Notes: generated by a model not told the origin, from the letters alone. DNA of 64,000 bases from Bacillus_I endophytica_A (GCF_026790145.1 NZ_JALAMS010000001.1:682001-746000), one strand, 5' to 3'; shown: positions 7,198-15,552, numbered from the stretch's first letter. Numbers and translations: made by a program.

Positions 7198-7949
7198 TGG
7201 TGACGGCGACGGAGGAAAAATACGCATCCTCCTAAAATAACAAGAGCAGCATATGAAAGGGTATGGGAAGAACTCATTCCACCCATTCCAGTTTTCGGAA
7301 CAAGAGATGGTGACAAAATGGCGTTATCCTGAAGGAGAACGGTCTCAACTTGATTTCGCGAGTTTACCGCCAATACTGTATAAGCAGATCCTGACTGAAG
7401 TGTTTGCGACATTGACGTTACCTTTTTATTATTATCTTTAATGTGAAGTTTTGATTCCGCCTTAATTTCTTCATAAGAAGAAACATCATTAAAAGCAAGA
7501 TTATCAAAAAGTTTTTTTCCATCTTTAATACTTGCTTCAAGATCTTTAGAAACAGGAGCAAGGTTTAAAACTCGTACATTTGCTTTTCCTTTCGGGGCTG
7601 AAGTTTCATCATTAAGAAGTTTTAAGCTCATTTTTTTTTCTTTTTCGAATGCAATCACAGTATATGCTTGATTTCCTTCTGTTTCTACATCACCTACGAT
7701 GAGTGGTGTTTCCTTTTCACCAGAACGATAGACCTCTATTGTATGAGCTCCTTCTTCTAAAGTCATATAATCTGTTGCGTTTTTAAAAAGAGCCCCTTCC
7801 ACAGCTGGCTTATGGTCAATGTAGATGTCAACAGATTCATTGTTGCTTGAAGCGTTCACAATACGGACTAGCGTTTCTTTTTCTTCAGCATGTGCTAAAG
7901 AAGGAAGCATAATTATAGCGCTAAATAAAACAAGCCAAAGCTTTCTCAT
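7194..7949 (-). CDS. DUF4397-type surface protein with LPXTG-like sorting signal
   Basis: 251 residues. The signal peptide (MRKLWLVLFSAIIML...AHA) is followed by two repeats of the DUF4397 beta-sandwich fold (VRIVNAS...VDIYIDHKP... and VRVLNLAPVSKDLEASI...). A C-terminal sorting signal follows: LVPKTG, hydrophobic helix, RRRHQ. It is predicted to be exported, cleaved at the T-G bond and anchored to the wall by the adjacent sortase. The start is supported by GAAGGAGATAAAAAG. The motif is (L)VPKTG, a variant of LPXTG. Confidence 0.8.
   Translation of the reverse strand: MRKLWLVLFSAIIMLPSLAHAEEKETLVRIVNASSNNESVDIYIDHKPAVEGALFKNATDYMTLEEGAHTIEVYRSGEKETPLIVGDVETEGNQAYTVIAFEKEKKMSLKLLNDETSAPKGKANVRVLNLAPVSKDLEASIKDGKKLFDNLAFNDVSSYEEIKAESKLHIKDNNKKVTSMSQTLQSGSAYTVLAVNSRNQVETVLLQDNAILSPSLVPKTGMGGMSSSHTLSYAALVILGGCVFFLRRRHQ
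7210..7233 (-). promoter_or_regulatory. Hairpin hiding an SD sequence at the surface-protein/sortase junction
   Basis: On the minus strand GGAGG (7232-7228) can pair with CCTCC (7215-7211) inside the end of the upstream gene. The sortase start lies 13 nt beyond the hairpin with no other SD, which favours coupled translation from the upstream gene. Confidence 0.4.
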
Positions 7950-8046
7950 CTTTTTATCTCCTTCATTATAATAGGTTATTCTTATAATGGCTCGGTTGCT
8001 GAAATATATGCAGAAGGGGAAAGGAGAAAAAGGCAAAAATAATAGC

Positions 8047-8526
8047 CTATTTTTTTAAAATAGGCTGCAGTGGGCACTGTTTAAGTAATTCGTTCATTCT
8101 ACTCATCATTTCTTTCTTTGAAAAAGAGCTTGAATAACGATAATTATGAAAATCTAAAATGCGATAGTGTTTACTAATAATGTTTTGCTGTAAGCGAAAT
8201 GGGCCGCTTGATTTTAATTCGCGCCACCAAATACCGCCGCCAAGTCGTTTATCTTTCGGAGGATCGGAGTCTTCTAAAGCAATAAATTGAACTGTATCAA
8301 CAGGATTGTCTCCAATAGCTTTTTTCAATGCTGTACTTTCTTCAAAAAGAGCGCAAAGGGTTACAATAACAGCCCAGTTTGCTGTTTTTTTTTCCTTCTC
8401 AATTTGAGAAAGTGTTTTTTTTGAAATGCCAAGTAAATAAGCCATTCTTTCTTGAGTAAACTTTTGTTCTAAACGTACATAACGAATCTGATTTGATATG
8501 AGTTCTGTGAAGTATTGTTTATCCAT
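8047..8526 (-). CDS. XRE-family HTH transcriptional regulator
   Basis: 159 residues. N-terminal helix-turn-helix (about 8-60; QIRYVRLEQKFTQERMAYLLGISKKTLSQIEKEK). The C-terminal ~80 residues (GGGIWWRELKSSGPFRLQQNIISKHYRILD) are not a ligand domain I can name. It lies 98 bases upstream of the surface-protein/sortase pair on the same strand and could control it; that is inference. GGAGGG 5 nt before the ATG fixes the start. Confidence 0.8.
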   Translation of the reverse strand: MDKQYFTELISNQIRYVRLEQKFTQERMAYLLGISKKTLSQIEKEKKTANWAVIVTLCALFEESTALKKAIGDNPVDTVQFIALEDSDPPKDKRLGGGIWWRELKSSGPFRLQQNIISKHYRILDFHNYRYSSSFSKKEMMSRMNELLKQCPLQPILKK

Positions 8527-8537
8527 AGTTCCCTCCG

Positions 8538-8587
8538 TACGAAAAAGCTATTCGTTCGTATCATATCGTATAGAAAGCAAAATACAA
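8538..8587 (-). promoter_or_regulatory. Promoter and candidate auto-operator of the XRE regulator
   Basis: Minus-strand TTGTAT (8587-8582), 16-nt spacer, TATGAT (8565-8560). Just downstream, TACGAA (minus 8560-8555) and TTCGTA (8543-8538) form an inverted repeat around the expected start of transcription, a typical position for an autorepressor operator. Confidence 0.5.
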
Positions 8588-8653
8588 GCGTTGTAACCAA
8601 AATGTAAGGAAATGTATAAAGAAAGAAACCTCTTTGTTACGGGAATGCGATTT

Positions 8654-8911
8654 TTAGAGGTTAAGCCACTTTTTAGTTATATAAGAAGAAAGTAAAGAAA
8701 TGAACGCATATCCTATACTGTATAATATCCAATTCAGCGAATGTTGAAAGGAAGGAATGCTCCAGTAGAGCAAAAGTGGAAACCAAAAGGAAAAGAAAGG
8801 ACCTATAAAAATGTTGCGAAACAAAACTTCATAAAGAAAACCTGCAATAACAGCTAAAAGCGGTAGGGTAATAAAAAGCTGCTGTTCTGGAGTAATATAA
8901 AATATTTCCAC
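8654..8911 (-). CDS. Small membrane protein (possibly DUF2651-like)
   Basis: 85 residues with three predicted membrane segments (about 10-28, 36-52, 58-77). The layout and hydrophobic pattern resemble the DUF2651 (YbeF) small membrane proteins of Bacillus, but I cannot confirm this. GTG start, preceded by AAGGTGA at 6-7 nt. It lies between two minus-strand genes without an obvious terminator, so it may be the second gene after the CNNM gene. Confidence 0.55.
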   Translation of the reverse strand: MEIFYITPEQQLFITLPLLAVIAGFLYEVLFRNIFIGPFFSFWFPLLLYWSIPSFQHSLNWILYSIGYAFISLLSSYITKKWLNL

Positions 8912-8934
8912 ATTCCTTCACCTTCTTTCGATAA

Positions 8935-10242
8935 TTAGTGTTCAGCGGGAATCTTATTTACTTCAACAGATTTAATTTGATTTCCAATCATGTTTTTGGG
9001 GGTGAATCGGTAGCCTTCCACATCCGCATACAGGTTTGACCCATCTCCAATTTGCTGGAGAAGCAAATAGCCGCCAATTGTGTCCACTTCATCCTCCTCA
9101 ATAGAGATACCAAGCAAATGATTAACTTCTTCAATGAGCACTTTTCCATCTAAAATATAGTGAGTTTGTGAAAGCGTTTGAATATAGGGGATTTCGTTTA
9201 CATCAAACTCGTCTCGTATTTCTCCTACAATTTCTTCTAAAATATCTTCTACTGTAACAAGTCCTTGCGTTCCTCCGTATTCATCAAACAAAATGGCCAT
9301 ATGAATTCGTTCCTTCTGCATTTTTAAGAGAAGATCACGAACAGGGATAGAATCTAAAACAGTGATGATTGGTTTAATGAGCTCCTCGATGGTTCTTGAG
9401 TTAGCAGAGTCTTCGCGAACATAGCTTTTTAACGCTTCTTTTACATTAATTAATCCAATTACATGATCTTTATCCCCTTCAATAACAGGATATCGTGTGT
9501 AAGGTTGTTGATCTGTATATTGTGAGAATTCTTTCAGCGTCATATTTTTGTTAACAGCAACCATTTCTGTACGAGGAATCATAATTTCATGAGCAACTCT
9601 GTCATCAAATTCAAAAATGCGATCAACATAGCGAAATTCTGATTGATTAATTTCGCCACGTTCGTAACTTTCGGATAAAAGCAAACGAAGCTCTTCTTCA
9701 GAATGAGCCATTTCATGCTCGCTAACAGAGGGAAGTCCAAATGTTTTCGTAATCATGCGAGCAGAATGATTTAAAAGCCATATAAACGGATACGTAATTT
9801 TATAAAACCAGATAAGGAAAGGAGAAAACATGACGGTGATTTTTTCTGCTTTTTGGATGGCGAACGTTTTAGGCGCAAGTTCTCCAATCACAACATGAAG
9901 AAATGTGACGATTAGGAAAGCTAAAACAATCGAAAATGCTCTTGGAACATATGGCTCAAGATGTAGAAAAACAAAAAGGGGATGTAAAATAGACTCTATT
10001 GTTGATTCTCCAATCCATCCGATTCCAAGAGCTGTCACTGTAATACCAAGTTGACAAGCAGAGAGATACTCATCAAGATGTGAAACAACTTGCTCAGCAG
10101 CTTCGGCTCCTTTTATATTATCTTCTACCATCTGCTTAATTTTAGAGTGTCTAATCTTTACAATTGCAAACTCTGTTGAAACGAACATAGCTGTTAGTGC
10201 AATTAAAATAACGATAATAAACAGGTTAAGAAAAATCATCAT
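8935..10242 (-). CDS. CNNM/CorC-type membrane transporter protein (second paralogue)
   Basis: 435 residues with the same architecture as the other two copies: DUF21 membrane domain (SEFAIVKIRHSKI, HLDEYLSACQLGITVTALGIGWIGE), CBS pair (AHEIMIPRTEM; FDEYGGTQGLVTVEDILEEIVGEIRDEFD) and CorC_HlyC domain. It probably exports divalent cations, by family. Two consecutive ATG codons are available at the start. The ribosome binding site is separated from them by a hairpin (see 10240-10272). Confidence 0.88.
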   Translation of the reverse strand: MMIFLNLFIIVILIALTAMFVSTEFAIVKIRHSKIKQMVEDNIKGAEAAEQVVSHLDEYLSACQLGITVTALGIGWIGESTIESILHPLFVFLHLEPYVPRAFSIVLAFLIVTFLHVVIGELAPKTFAIQKAEKITVMFSPFLIWFYKITYPFIWLLNHSARMITKTFGLPSVSEHEMAHSEEELRLLLSESYERGEINQSEFRYVDRIFEFDDRVAHEIMIPRTEMVAVNKNMTLKEFSQYTDQQPYTRYPVIEGDKDHVIGLINVKEALKSYVREDSANSRTIEELIKPIITVLDSIPVRDLLLKMQKERIHMAILFDEYGGTQGLVTVEDILEEIVGEIRDEFDVNEIPYIQTLSQTHYILDGKVLIEEVNHLLGISIEEDEVDTIGGYLLLQQIGDGSNLYADVEGYRFTPKNMIGNQIKSVEVNKIPAEH

Positions 10243-10272
10243 AGTCCTTGAAAAGCCAAGGTCATCTCCTTT
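10240..10272 (-). promoter_or_regulatory. SD - hairpin - ATG translation start of CNNM gene
   Basis: Minus strand: AAAGGAG (10272-10266), a 4-nt linker, hairpin CCTTG/CAAGG (10261-10257 with 10250-10246) with the loop GCTTTT, a 3-nt linker, then ATG (10242). Without the hairpin the spacing is 7 nt. It parallels 1039-1081 and 16141-16186. Confidence 0.6.
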
Positions 10273-10492
10273 CCAAAATATTTCTCCTTAGTTTGTCCAA
10301 CAAACGTGTTTCTACTAACAGAAGGAGAAGGGAGGGACAAGCGTACAAAATGCAATACTGTGAAAAAAAGGGCACTTTTTTACGAACTATTTTGATGTTA
10401 ATTTTGTAAAATAGCGTAACAAAACTATTGATAATCTCACATGATTTATGTTAATGTTTATAGAAATACCCAAAACAAAGGAGGGATAGAAG

Positions 10493-11032
10493 TTGAGAAA
10501 CGTAACTTTGACAGATGTTTTTACACATCCTATCGCACAAAAATATCTAGGACGATCAGGGATTGCTCATGCAGTATCTGTTGCTCATCACGCTTTTCGA
10601 CTAGCGCTTGAATATGAGGTTAACCCAGATCTTGCTACAAAAGCCGCCCTTCTCCACGATGTTGGACATTACGAGTGGTACACGAACGGACAGTGGGATT
10701 ATGAAAAATACCGTGAAAACGATATTCATGCGATAAAAGGCGCAGAGCGCGCTCATAAATTATTAATTCGTCTAGGTGAAGATCCTGCTTCTGCAAAAGA
10801 AATGGCACTGGCGGTTTTACTTCATACAGATTCTTATTTACCAGAGGGTTATCTTGATAAGAACAATCTTCAAAAAGTCGTTCGTTTAGCAGACGAAGCA
10901 GACGAAGAGCCAGGTGGTAACCATCACTACCGAAAGATGGACTATGACTTAGCGCTAAGAAAGATTCAAGCATTGGACCAAAAAGTAGCGGATGTGCTTA
11001 AAAAAGATCAGCGCTACAAAAAATCAAGTTAA
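10493..11032 (+). CDS. HD-domain phosphohydrolase
   Basis: 179 residues. An HD metal-dependent phosphohydrolase fold is shown by H..., ALLHDVGHYEWYT (the HD doublet) and LLHTDSY, with a further Asp in RLADEAD. Such proteins often act on nucleotides; the substrate cannot be told. TTG start with AAAGGAGGG 8 nt upstream. Monocistronic, with a possible promoter TTGATA-17-TTAATG at about 10429-10457. Its C-terminus is lysine-rich. Confidence 0.8.
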   Translation: MRNVTLTDVFTHPIAQKYLGRSGIAHAVSVAHHAFRLALEYEVNPDLATKAALLHDVGHYEWYTNGQWDYEKYRENDIHAIKGAERAHKLLIRLGEDPASAKEMALAVLLHTDSYLPEGYLDKNNLQKVVRLADEADEEPGGNHHYRKMDYDLALRKIQALDQKVADVLKKDQRYKKSS

Positions 11033-11041
11033 CTCCTTCAA

Positions 11042-11064
11042 CCAGCTTTTTTGAAGCTGGCTAT
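11042..11064 (+). terminator. Terminator of HD-domain gene
   Basis: CCAGCTT/AAGCTGG stem, weak T tail. Confidence 0.5.
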
Positions 11065-11165
11065 TTCCTATGTCTTCCCCACCTTTCTCCTTGCCATCCT
11101 CCTTACTTTTTGTACAATAGAAAAAGAGTAGTTGAAGAAAAGTAATCGTGGAGGAATCCTTCGTT

Positions 11166-11828
11166 ATGTATGATATTTATTTAGTAGAAGATGAAAAAAC
11201 GTTGAACACTGTACTTAAAACGTATTTAGAAAAAGAAGGCTGGAATGTAACCTCTTTTTTAACAGGAGAAGAAGCTAGCCGGTTTATCCCTCAAAAACCT
11301 CATCTATGGATTTTGGATATTATGTTGCCAGATTTAGATGGCTATGAGCTTTTAAAACGAATCAAAAAAGTAGATGAGAATGTTCCGATTATTTATATTT
11401 CAGCTCGAGATGCAGATCTTGATCGAATTATCGGTCTTGAAATGGGGAGTGATGATTACTTGGCAAAGCCGTTTTTGCCAAAAGAACTTGTTGTACGAAC
11501 AAAAAAATTGCTTCAGCGTATATATGGACAAGCTCGACCGAGTGTTTTGCAATACGGTCCATATAAAATCAATCAAACTATGCGCACGATTGAAGAAAAT
11601 GGAGCGGAAATTTCTCTTTCTCCAAAAGAGTTTGATATCATTTTCCTCTTTGCTTCCCATCTTGGACAATCTTTTTCAAGAGAAGAAATTTTGAACTTAA
11701 TTTGGGGAGATAATTATTTTGGTTCTGATCGCGTTGTCGATGACCTTGTCAGAAGAATTCGGAAAAAGGTGCCATACTTAAAGCTTGAAACAATCTATGC
11801 TTATGGATATCGAGCCGTTTCGCTATGA
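11166..11828 (+). CDS. cssR: Secretion-stress response regulator CssR
   Basis: OmpR-family response regulator, 220 residues: receiver domain (1-115; Asp51 phospho-acceptor in LWILDIMLPD, Lys101 in LAKPFLP) and winged-helix DNA-binding domain (SPKEFDIIFLF ... DRVVDDLVRRIRKK). The sequence runs close to B. subtilis CssR throughout (PHLWILDIMLPD, ISARDAD, KPFLP, YFGSDRVVDDLVRR). CssR activates htrA/htrB-type quality-control proteases when misfolded secreted protein builds up. The start is the ATG after GGAGG; it overlaps cssS by 4 bases. Confidence 0.9.
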   Translation: MYDIYLVEDEKTLNTVLKTYLEKEGWNVTSFLTGEEASRFIPQKPHLWILDIMLPDLDGYELLKRIKKVDENVPIIYISARDADLDRIIGLEMGSDDYLAKPFLPKELVVRTKKLLQRIYGQARPSVLQYGPYKINQTMRTIEENGAEISLSPKEFDIIFLFASHLGQSFSREEILNLIWGDNYFGSDRVVDDLVRRIRKKVPYLKLETIYAYGYRAVSL

Positions 11829-13162
11829 AAAAGCAACCGCTTTTTGCACAAATTTTAATTGTATTTACCGCGGTTATCTGTTTAATGGGAGCGATGATTT
11901 TAATTTTTGTCAGAGGAACGCTTAATGAATTTTTCACAAGTGAAACATATGCAACAATTGAGGCTTCACAGCAAACATTAACAAGTCATAACGAGCCCTT
12001 TCAAACAACGCCTCAAGACTTGAAACAACAACAAAACCTGCGATCTGTTCAACATGTATTTCTTGGAGTTGATGGTGAGATTGTTAATGATACAAGCTTG
12101 CCAAGAGACGTACTCAATTTCTTATATAAGCAAGCAATAAGCCAAGAGAAGAATACACAGCGTTATAAGCTGAACGTGCATGATCAAGAAATGCTTTATG
12201 CCATTAGAAAAATTCGTATAGAAGGCGAAGGTTTTTATCAAGTTTCCTATATGTGGGATTCTTACCGTCAGCAGCTTGTAAAAACATTGTTTAAACGTAT
12301 TTTTCTCGTTTCTTTAATTGTTCTTTTATGTGGAATTTTAATTGCTTTTTTCTTTTCAAAATGGCTCGCAAAGCCGATTGTAGAAATGAAGCAACATGTT
12401 CAGCGCATTGCTAATCGAAAATGGGATAGTATGCTTGAAACAGATCGGTCAGATGAAATAGGGGTTCTTGCTCGTTCGATTGACGAAATGCGCATTCAGC
12501 TTAAAAAGCAAGATGAAGCACAGCAATCAATGCTTCAAAATATTTCGCACGATTTAAAAACCCCCATTATGGTTATTCGAAGCTATACGGAAGCTCTACG
12601 TGATGGCATTCATCCAAATGGAACGTTTGAAAGCACACTTGAAACGATTGATGGTGAAGCAAATCGTTTGGAAAGTAAAATTAAAGATTTGCTTTATTTG
12701 ACAAAGCTTGACTATATTTCTCAACAAAATCAAGAGAAGCACAAAGTGGAAATGAGCATTCTTGTAAAAGAGGTTGTTCAGCGACTGCGAACAAATAGAC
12801 CGGATGTTTCTGTTCATGTAGCATGTCCGTCCCTTGTTGTTTATGGTCAAGAAGAGCATTTTCGTGTGATATGTGAAAACATGCTAGATAATGCGTTAAA
12901 ATATGCAAAAGAGCACGTTTCAATCTCTTTGGAAGAAAGAGAAGACACGGTTTTTCTTTCTTTTTATAACGATGGACCACATATTGAAAAAAATTTAATT
13001 CAGAGATTATTTCAACCTTTTCAAAAAGGAGACAAAGGAAACTTTGGTCTTGGATTAGCGATTGTGAAGCGCCTTGTGACGCTTTATGAAGGGGAAATCT
13101 CAGTAGAAAATAATGAACATGGAGTTCTATTTTCACTTGAATTTCCAAATCAAAAGCAATAA
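11825..13162 (+). CDS. cssS: Secretion-stress sensor histidine kinase CssS
   Basis: 445 residues. Two membrane helices (about 9-30 and 158-177) flank an extracytoplasmic sensor of ~125 residues. HAMP (about 178-230), HisKA with phospho-His242 in NISHDLKTPIMVIRSYTE, and HATPase_c (NMLDNALKYA, FGLGLAIVKR) follow. Similar to B. subtilis CssS, including the FFTSETYATIE segment after helix 1. It senses secretion or heat stress at the membrane-wall interface and phosphorylates CssR. ATGA overlap with cssR. Confidence 0.9.
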   Translation: MKKQPLFAQILIVFTAVICLMGAMILIFVRGTLNEFFTSETYATIEASQQTLTSHNEPFQTTPQDLKQQQNLRSVQHVFLGVDGEIVNDTSLPRDVLNFLYKQAISQEKNTQRYKLNVHDQEMLYAIRKIRIEGEGFYQVSYMWDSYRQQLVKTLFKRIFLVSLIVLLCGILIAFFFSKWLAKPIVEMKQHVQRIANRKWDSMLETDRSDEIGVLARSIDEMRIQLKKQDEAQQSMLQNISHDLKTPIMVIRSYTEALRDGIHPNGTFESTLETIDGEANRLESKIKDLLYLTKLDYISQQNQEKHKVEMSILVKEVVQRLRTNRPDVSVHVACPSLVVYGQEEHFRVICENMLDNALKYAKEHVSISLEEREDTVFLSFYNDGPHIEKNLIQRLFQPFQKGDKGNFGLGLAIVKRLVTLYEGEISVENNEHGVLFSLEFPNQKQ

Positions 13163-13232
13163 ATTTTGATTTGTTATGCAACAATTCATCTTTCCTTTCA
13201 TATGTTTTATAACAGAATGAAGGAAAGGGGAC

Positions 13233-13352
13233 ATGAAAATGGAACAAGGAGAAGAAAAAGAAAAAGGAAAAGAGCAACAAATTTTTACGCCTGTTGAAGA
13301 GTTTCCAACCATTTTAGATTTAATTAACGACTATTACGGATACTGTAAATAA
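13233..13352 (+). CDS. Small acidic/lysine-rich hypothetical protein (39 aa)
   Basis: 39 residues (MKMEQGEEKEKGKEQQIFT ... NDYYGYCK), starting 5 nt or so after AGGAAAGGGG. It has a charged N-terminal half and a hydrophobic/aromatic C-terminus ending YYGYCK. I recognise no family. It follows cssS by 70 bases and shares its terminator, so it may be co-transcribed with the secretion-stress system. Confidence 0.45.
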   Translation: MKMEQGEEKEKGKEQQIFTPVEEFPTILDLINDYYGYCK

Positions 13353-13357
13353 GTGAA

Positions 13358-13393
13358 AGCTCTAGGTTTTAATATAGCCTAGAGCTCTTTTTT
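13358..13393 (+). terminator. Terminator of the cssRS unit
   Basis: AGCTCTAGG/CCTAGAGCT stem followed by T7. Confidence 0.85.
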
Positions 13394-13499
13394 ATTTTTA
13401 AAAACGAAATTGGGAACAATTAACTTTTTATTTCATTAAATTAATGTTATACTAAGTGTAGTAATTGTTAACTTTTCAAACAAAGGGGAGTTGAAATAT

Positions 13500-13631
13500 A
13501 TGTTAGCGATTATGAGACCATTACTTATTGGGTTTTTCTCAATAACGGCAACATTTTTATTAGTATTTCAATCAATTGAGATTTCACACGCTTTTCAAGC
13601 GTTATTTTCTCATAACACGTATGATAAATAA
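13500..13631 (+). CDS. Small membrane peptide (43 aa)
   Basis: 43 residues (MLAIMRPLLIGFFSITATF...), one predicted membrane helix (about 6-27), polar tail. AAAGGGGAG precedes the ATG by 9 nt, and a -10 TATACT lies at about 13449. An 8-bp inverted repeat AACAATTA/TAATTGTT flanks that -10 region. No homologue recognised. Own terminator. Confidence 0.5.
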   Translation: MLAIMRPLLIGFFSITATFLLVFQSIEISHAFQALFSHNTYDK

Positions 13632-13646
13632 ACGTTCAGTTTATAG

Positions 13647-13682
13647 AAAAGGAAGCACGCAAACTCGTGCTTCCTTTTTAAT
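13647..13682. terminator. Bidirectional terminator
   Basis: AAAAGGAAGCACG/CGTGCTTCCTTTT stem (13647-13659 with 13666-13678), with T tails both ways, between the 43-aa ORF and the minus-strand nucleotidase. Confidence 0.9.
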
Positions 13683-14217
13683 AAAATGCTTTTTTTTGAA
13701 GAAAGTCTTCAAATTCGAGCCAGCTTTTTACACGAGGAACATCGATGTTGCGGTTGTATAGATAATCCATTGCAACAACCTCTCGTCCTGCATTCTTAAA
13801 TGCTTCTAAGTTATGAGGAGCATCGTCAAAAAGCAGATCACCCTTTACTTGATTTTTTTCGTGTGTAAAAATGATTTTCTTTGCCCCAATAAAAGGGATA
13901 TGATTTCTGACCCACAGTTCTTTTTCGGTGTATGCATATGTATGGCTTGTTGTAACAATAAAAATGTTAAAGTGTTTATGGAGCCTTTCTAGAACTTCAA
14001 TAGCATTTGGCAGCGGCTTTAAATGTAGAAAAAGTCCTTCTTCATCTAAGTAGTCGTAAATTTTATTTCCACACTCTTTTTTTACATATTTTGCTGAGTC
14101 CCAGCATAGTAAACGATCTACTGATAAATTGTCGTTATAATCTTCATTGTACCGCTTATGCCAATCTGTCATAAGGTCGCATAAAACAGAATCCATATCA
14201 ATAAGCAGTGTCTTCAT
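13678..14217 (-). CDS. 5'(3')-deoxyribonucleotidase-like HAD phosphatase
   Basis: 179 residues of the NT5C (5' nucleotidase, cytosolic type C) HAD family. Motif I is LLIDMDSVLCD with the nucleophile Asp7 and Asp9; motif II is the FIVTTSH segment; motif IV is GDLLFDDAPHN. Predicted to remove phosphate from (deoxy)nucleoside monophosphates in the cytosol. AAAGGAG 9 nt before the ATG. No operon partners. Confidence 0.8.
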   Translation of the reverse strand: MKTLLIDMDSVLCDLMTDWHKRYNEDYNDNLSVDRLLCWDSAKYVKKECGNKIYDYLDEEGLFLHLKPLPNAIEVLERLHKHFNIFIVTTSHTYAYTEKELWVRNHIPFIGAKKIIFTHEKNQVKGDLLFDDAPHNLEAFKNAGREVVAMDYLYNRNIDVPRVKSWLEFEDFLQKKAFY

Positions 14218-14388
14218 TATAGTTACTCCTTTTGTGCAATCTATTTTTTATTATATAAAACATAATCCTGAAAAGAAAATGAAGTTTCCTATTATTCTTT
14301 GAGCGTAGCGTGAATTTACGGTAAAATGAAGAATAGCAAGGCAAGGGGATATTGCTGTTGTACGAACAAACGATAAGGGGAATTATAC

Positions 14389-14799
14389 ATGAATATTGCT
14401 TTTTTTCTGATACCAAAACAAGAAGTTGTTACTGTTAACATTGAATGGACGATGAGGCAAGCGTTAGAAAAAATGGAATATCATCGTTACAAATCCATTC
14501 CAGTTATTGATCAGCAAGGTCATTACATAGGGGTCTTAACAGAAGGAGATTTGCTCTGGAAGCTAAAAAGTGAACAGCATCTTACATTTGAGGATACGCC
14601 TCGCATTCCTCTTTCTAACGTGCCAAGGCATGAGAAAGTAGAAGCAATCTCGATTAATGAGAAAGTGGATCATATGTTTTTAAGTGTGATGGAGCGCAAC
14701 TTTGTCCCAGTTGTAGACGATCAGGGGATTTTTATTGGGATTATTAGAAGACGCGAAATTATGGAGTTCTATGTTAATAGACTAGTCATAGAGGAGTGA
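14389..14799 (+). CDS. CBS-domain pair protein
   Basis: 136 residues consisting almost only of two CBS motifs (about 10-70 and 80-135: YKSIPVIDQQGHYIGVLTEGDLLWKL and FVPVVDDQGIFIGIIRRREIM), a Bateman module that usually binds adenosyl ligands. There is no attached catalytic domain. It precedes the sirtuin gene by 12 bases, so the two are probably one operon, both possibly responsive to adenylate or NAD state (inference). AAGGGG 8 nt before the ATG. Confidence 0.8.
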   Translation: MNIAFFLIPKQEVVTVNIEWTMRQALEKMEYHRYKSIPVIDQQGHYIGVLTEGDLLWKLKSEQHLTFEDTPRIPLSNVPRHEKVEAISINEKVDHMFLSVMERNFVPVVDDQGIFIGIIRRREIMEFYVNRLVIEE

Positions 14800-14811
14800 A
14801 TATTAATTTTC

Positions 14812-15552
14812 ATGACAGATATTGAAAAAGTTCAAAAGCTAGTTAAGCAAGCAGATATAATTACCTTCTTCACAGGAGCAGGAATGAGCACAGAATCAGG
14901 CCTCCCGGATTTTCGCTCTTCAAATGGATTGTATAAACAAAATATGAATTTTACAGACATTGTTTCGCTTGATTTTTATGAAAAAGATCCTGTCTTATTT
15001 TGGACGCTTTTTAAAGATATTTTTAGAATTAGAATGCTTCATAACTATGTACCAAATAAGGGGTATCATTACATATCAAAACTGCAAGAAAAAGGGAAAA
15101 ATATTCGCGTTATTACCCAAAATATTGACGGCCTTCATTATGATTCAGGACATGAACCGGTCTATGAAATTCACGGTACAATTAAAAAAGCGCACTGTCG
15201 TTATTGCTATCGTGAGTATGATTTAGAATATCTAAATGAACATGATTGTCCAAGATGTAAGGAATGCGAGGAAATTTTAAAACCTAATGTTGTACTTTTC
15301 GGCGATCCAATTCAGCAATTTGAAGAAGCGGTAAGAGATGCTCTGCAATCCGATTTGTTTTTTGTGCTTGGCTCGTCACTTGAAGTAGGACCAGTAAACC
15401 AAATTCCACTTATCGTGAAAGAACACACAGATGCAAAGCTCATTATCATTAATCGAGAGGAGACGCGCTTTGACTCGCTTTTCGATTATGTTTTTCATAT
15501 GAATATTAGCGATGCTTTTCAACACATTTTAGGACCGCTGCATAACGTATAA
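14812..15552 (+). CDS. srtN: NAD-dependent protein deacylase (sirtuin)
   Basis: 246 residues. Sir2 motifs in order: GAGMSTESGLPDFRS (23-36), TQNIDGLH (102-109), catalytic His121 (EIHG), four zinc cysteines C129, C132, C146, C149, then PNVVLFG and GSSLEVGPV. Removes acyl groups from lysines using NAD+, giving nicotinamide and O-acyl-ADP-ribose. Size and sequence fit B. subtilis SrtN. Near-contiguous with the CBS gene. Confidence 0.88.
   Translation: MTDIEKVQKLVKQADIITFFTGAGMSTESGLPDFRSSNGLYKQNMNFTDIVSLDFYEKDPVLFWTLFKDIFRIRMLHNYVPNKGYHYISKLQEKGKNIRVITQNIDGLHYDSGHEPVYEIHGTIKKAHCRYCYREYDLEYLNEHDCPRCKECEEILKPNVVLFGDPIQQFEEAVRDALQSDLFFVLGSSLEVGPVNQIPLIVKEHTDAKLIIINREETRFDSLFDYVFHMNISDAFQHILGPLHNV

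Noticed and set aside
11400..13280. Long antisense frames over cssR and cssS, including a 199-codon one on the minus strand
   Set aside because: They overlap well-supported genes on the other strand, lack ribosome binding sites and show no family features.
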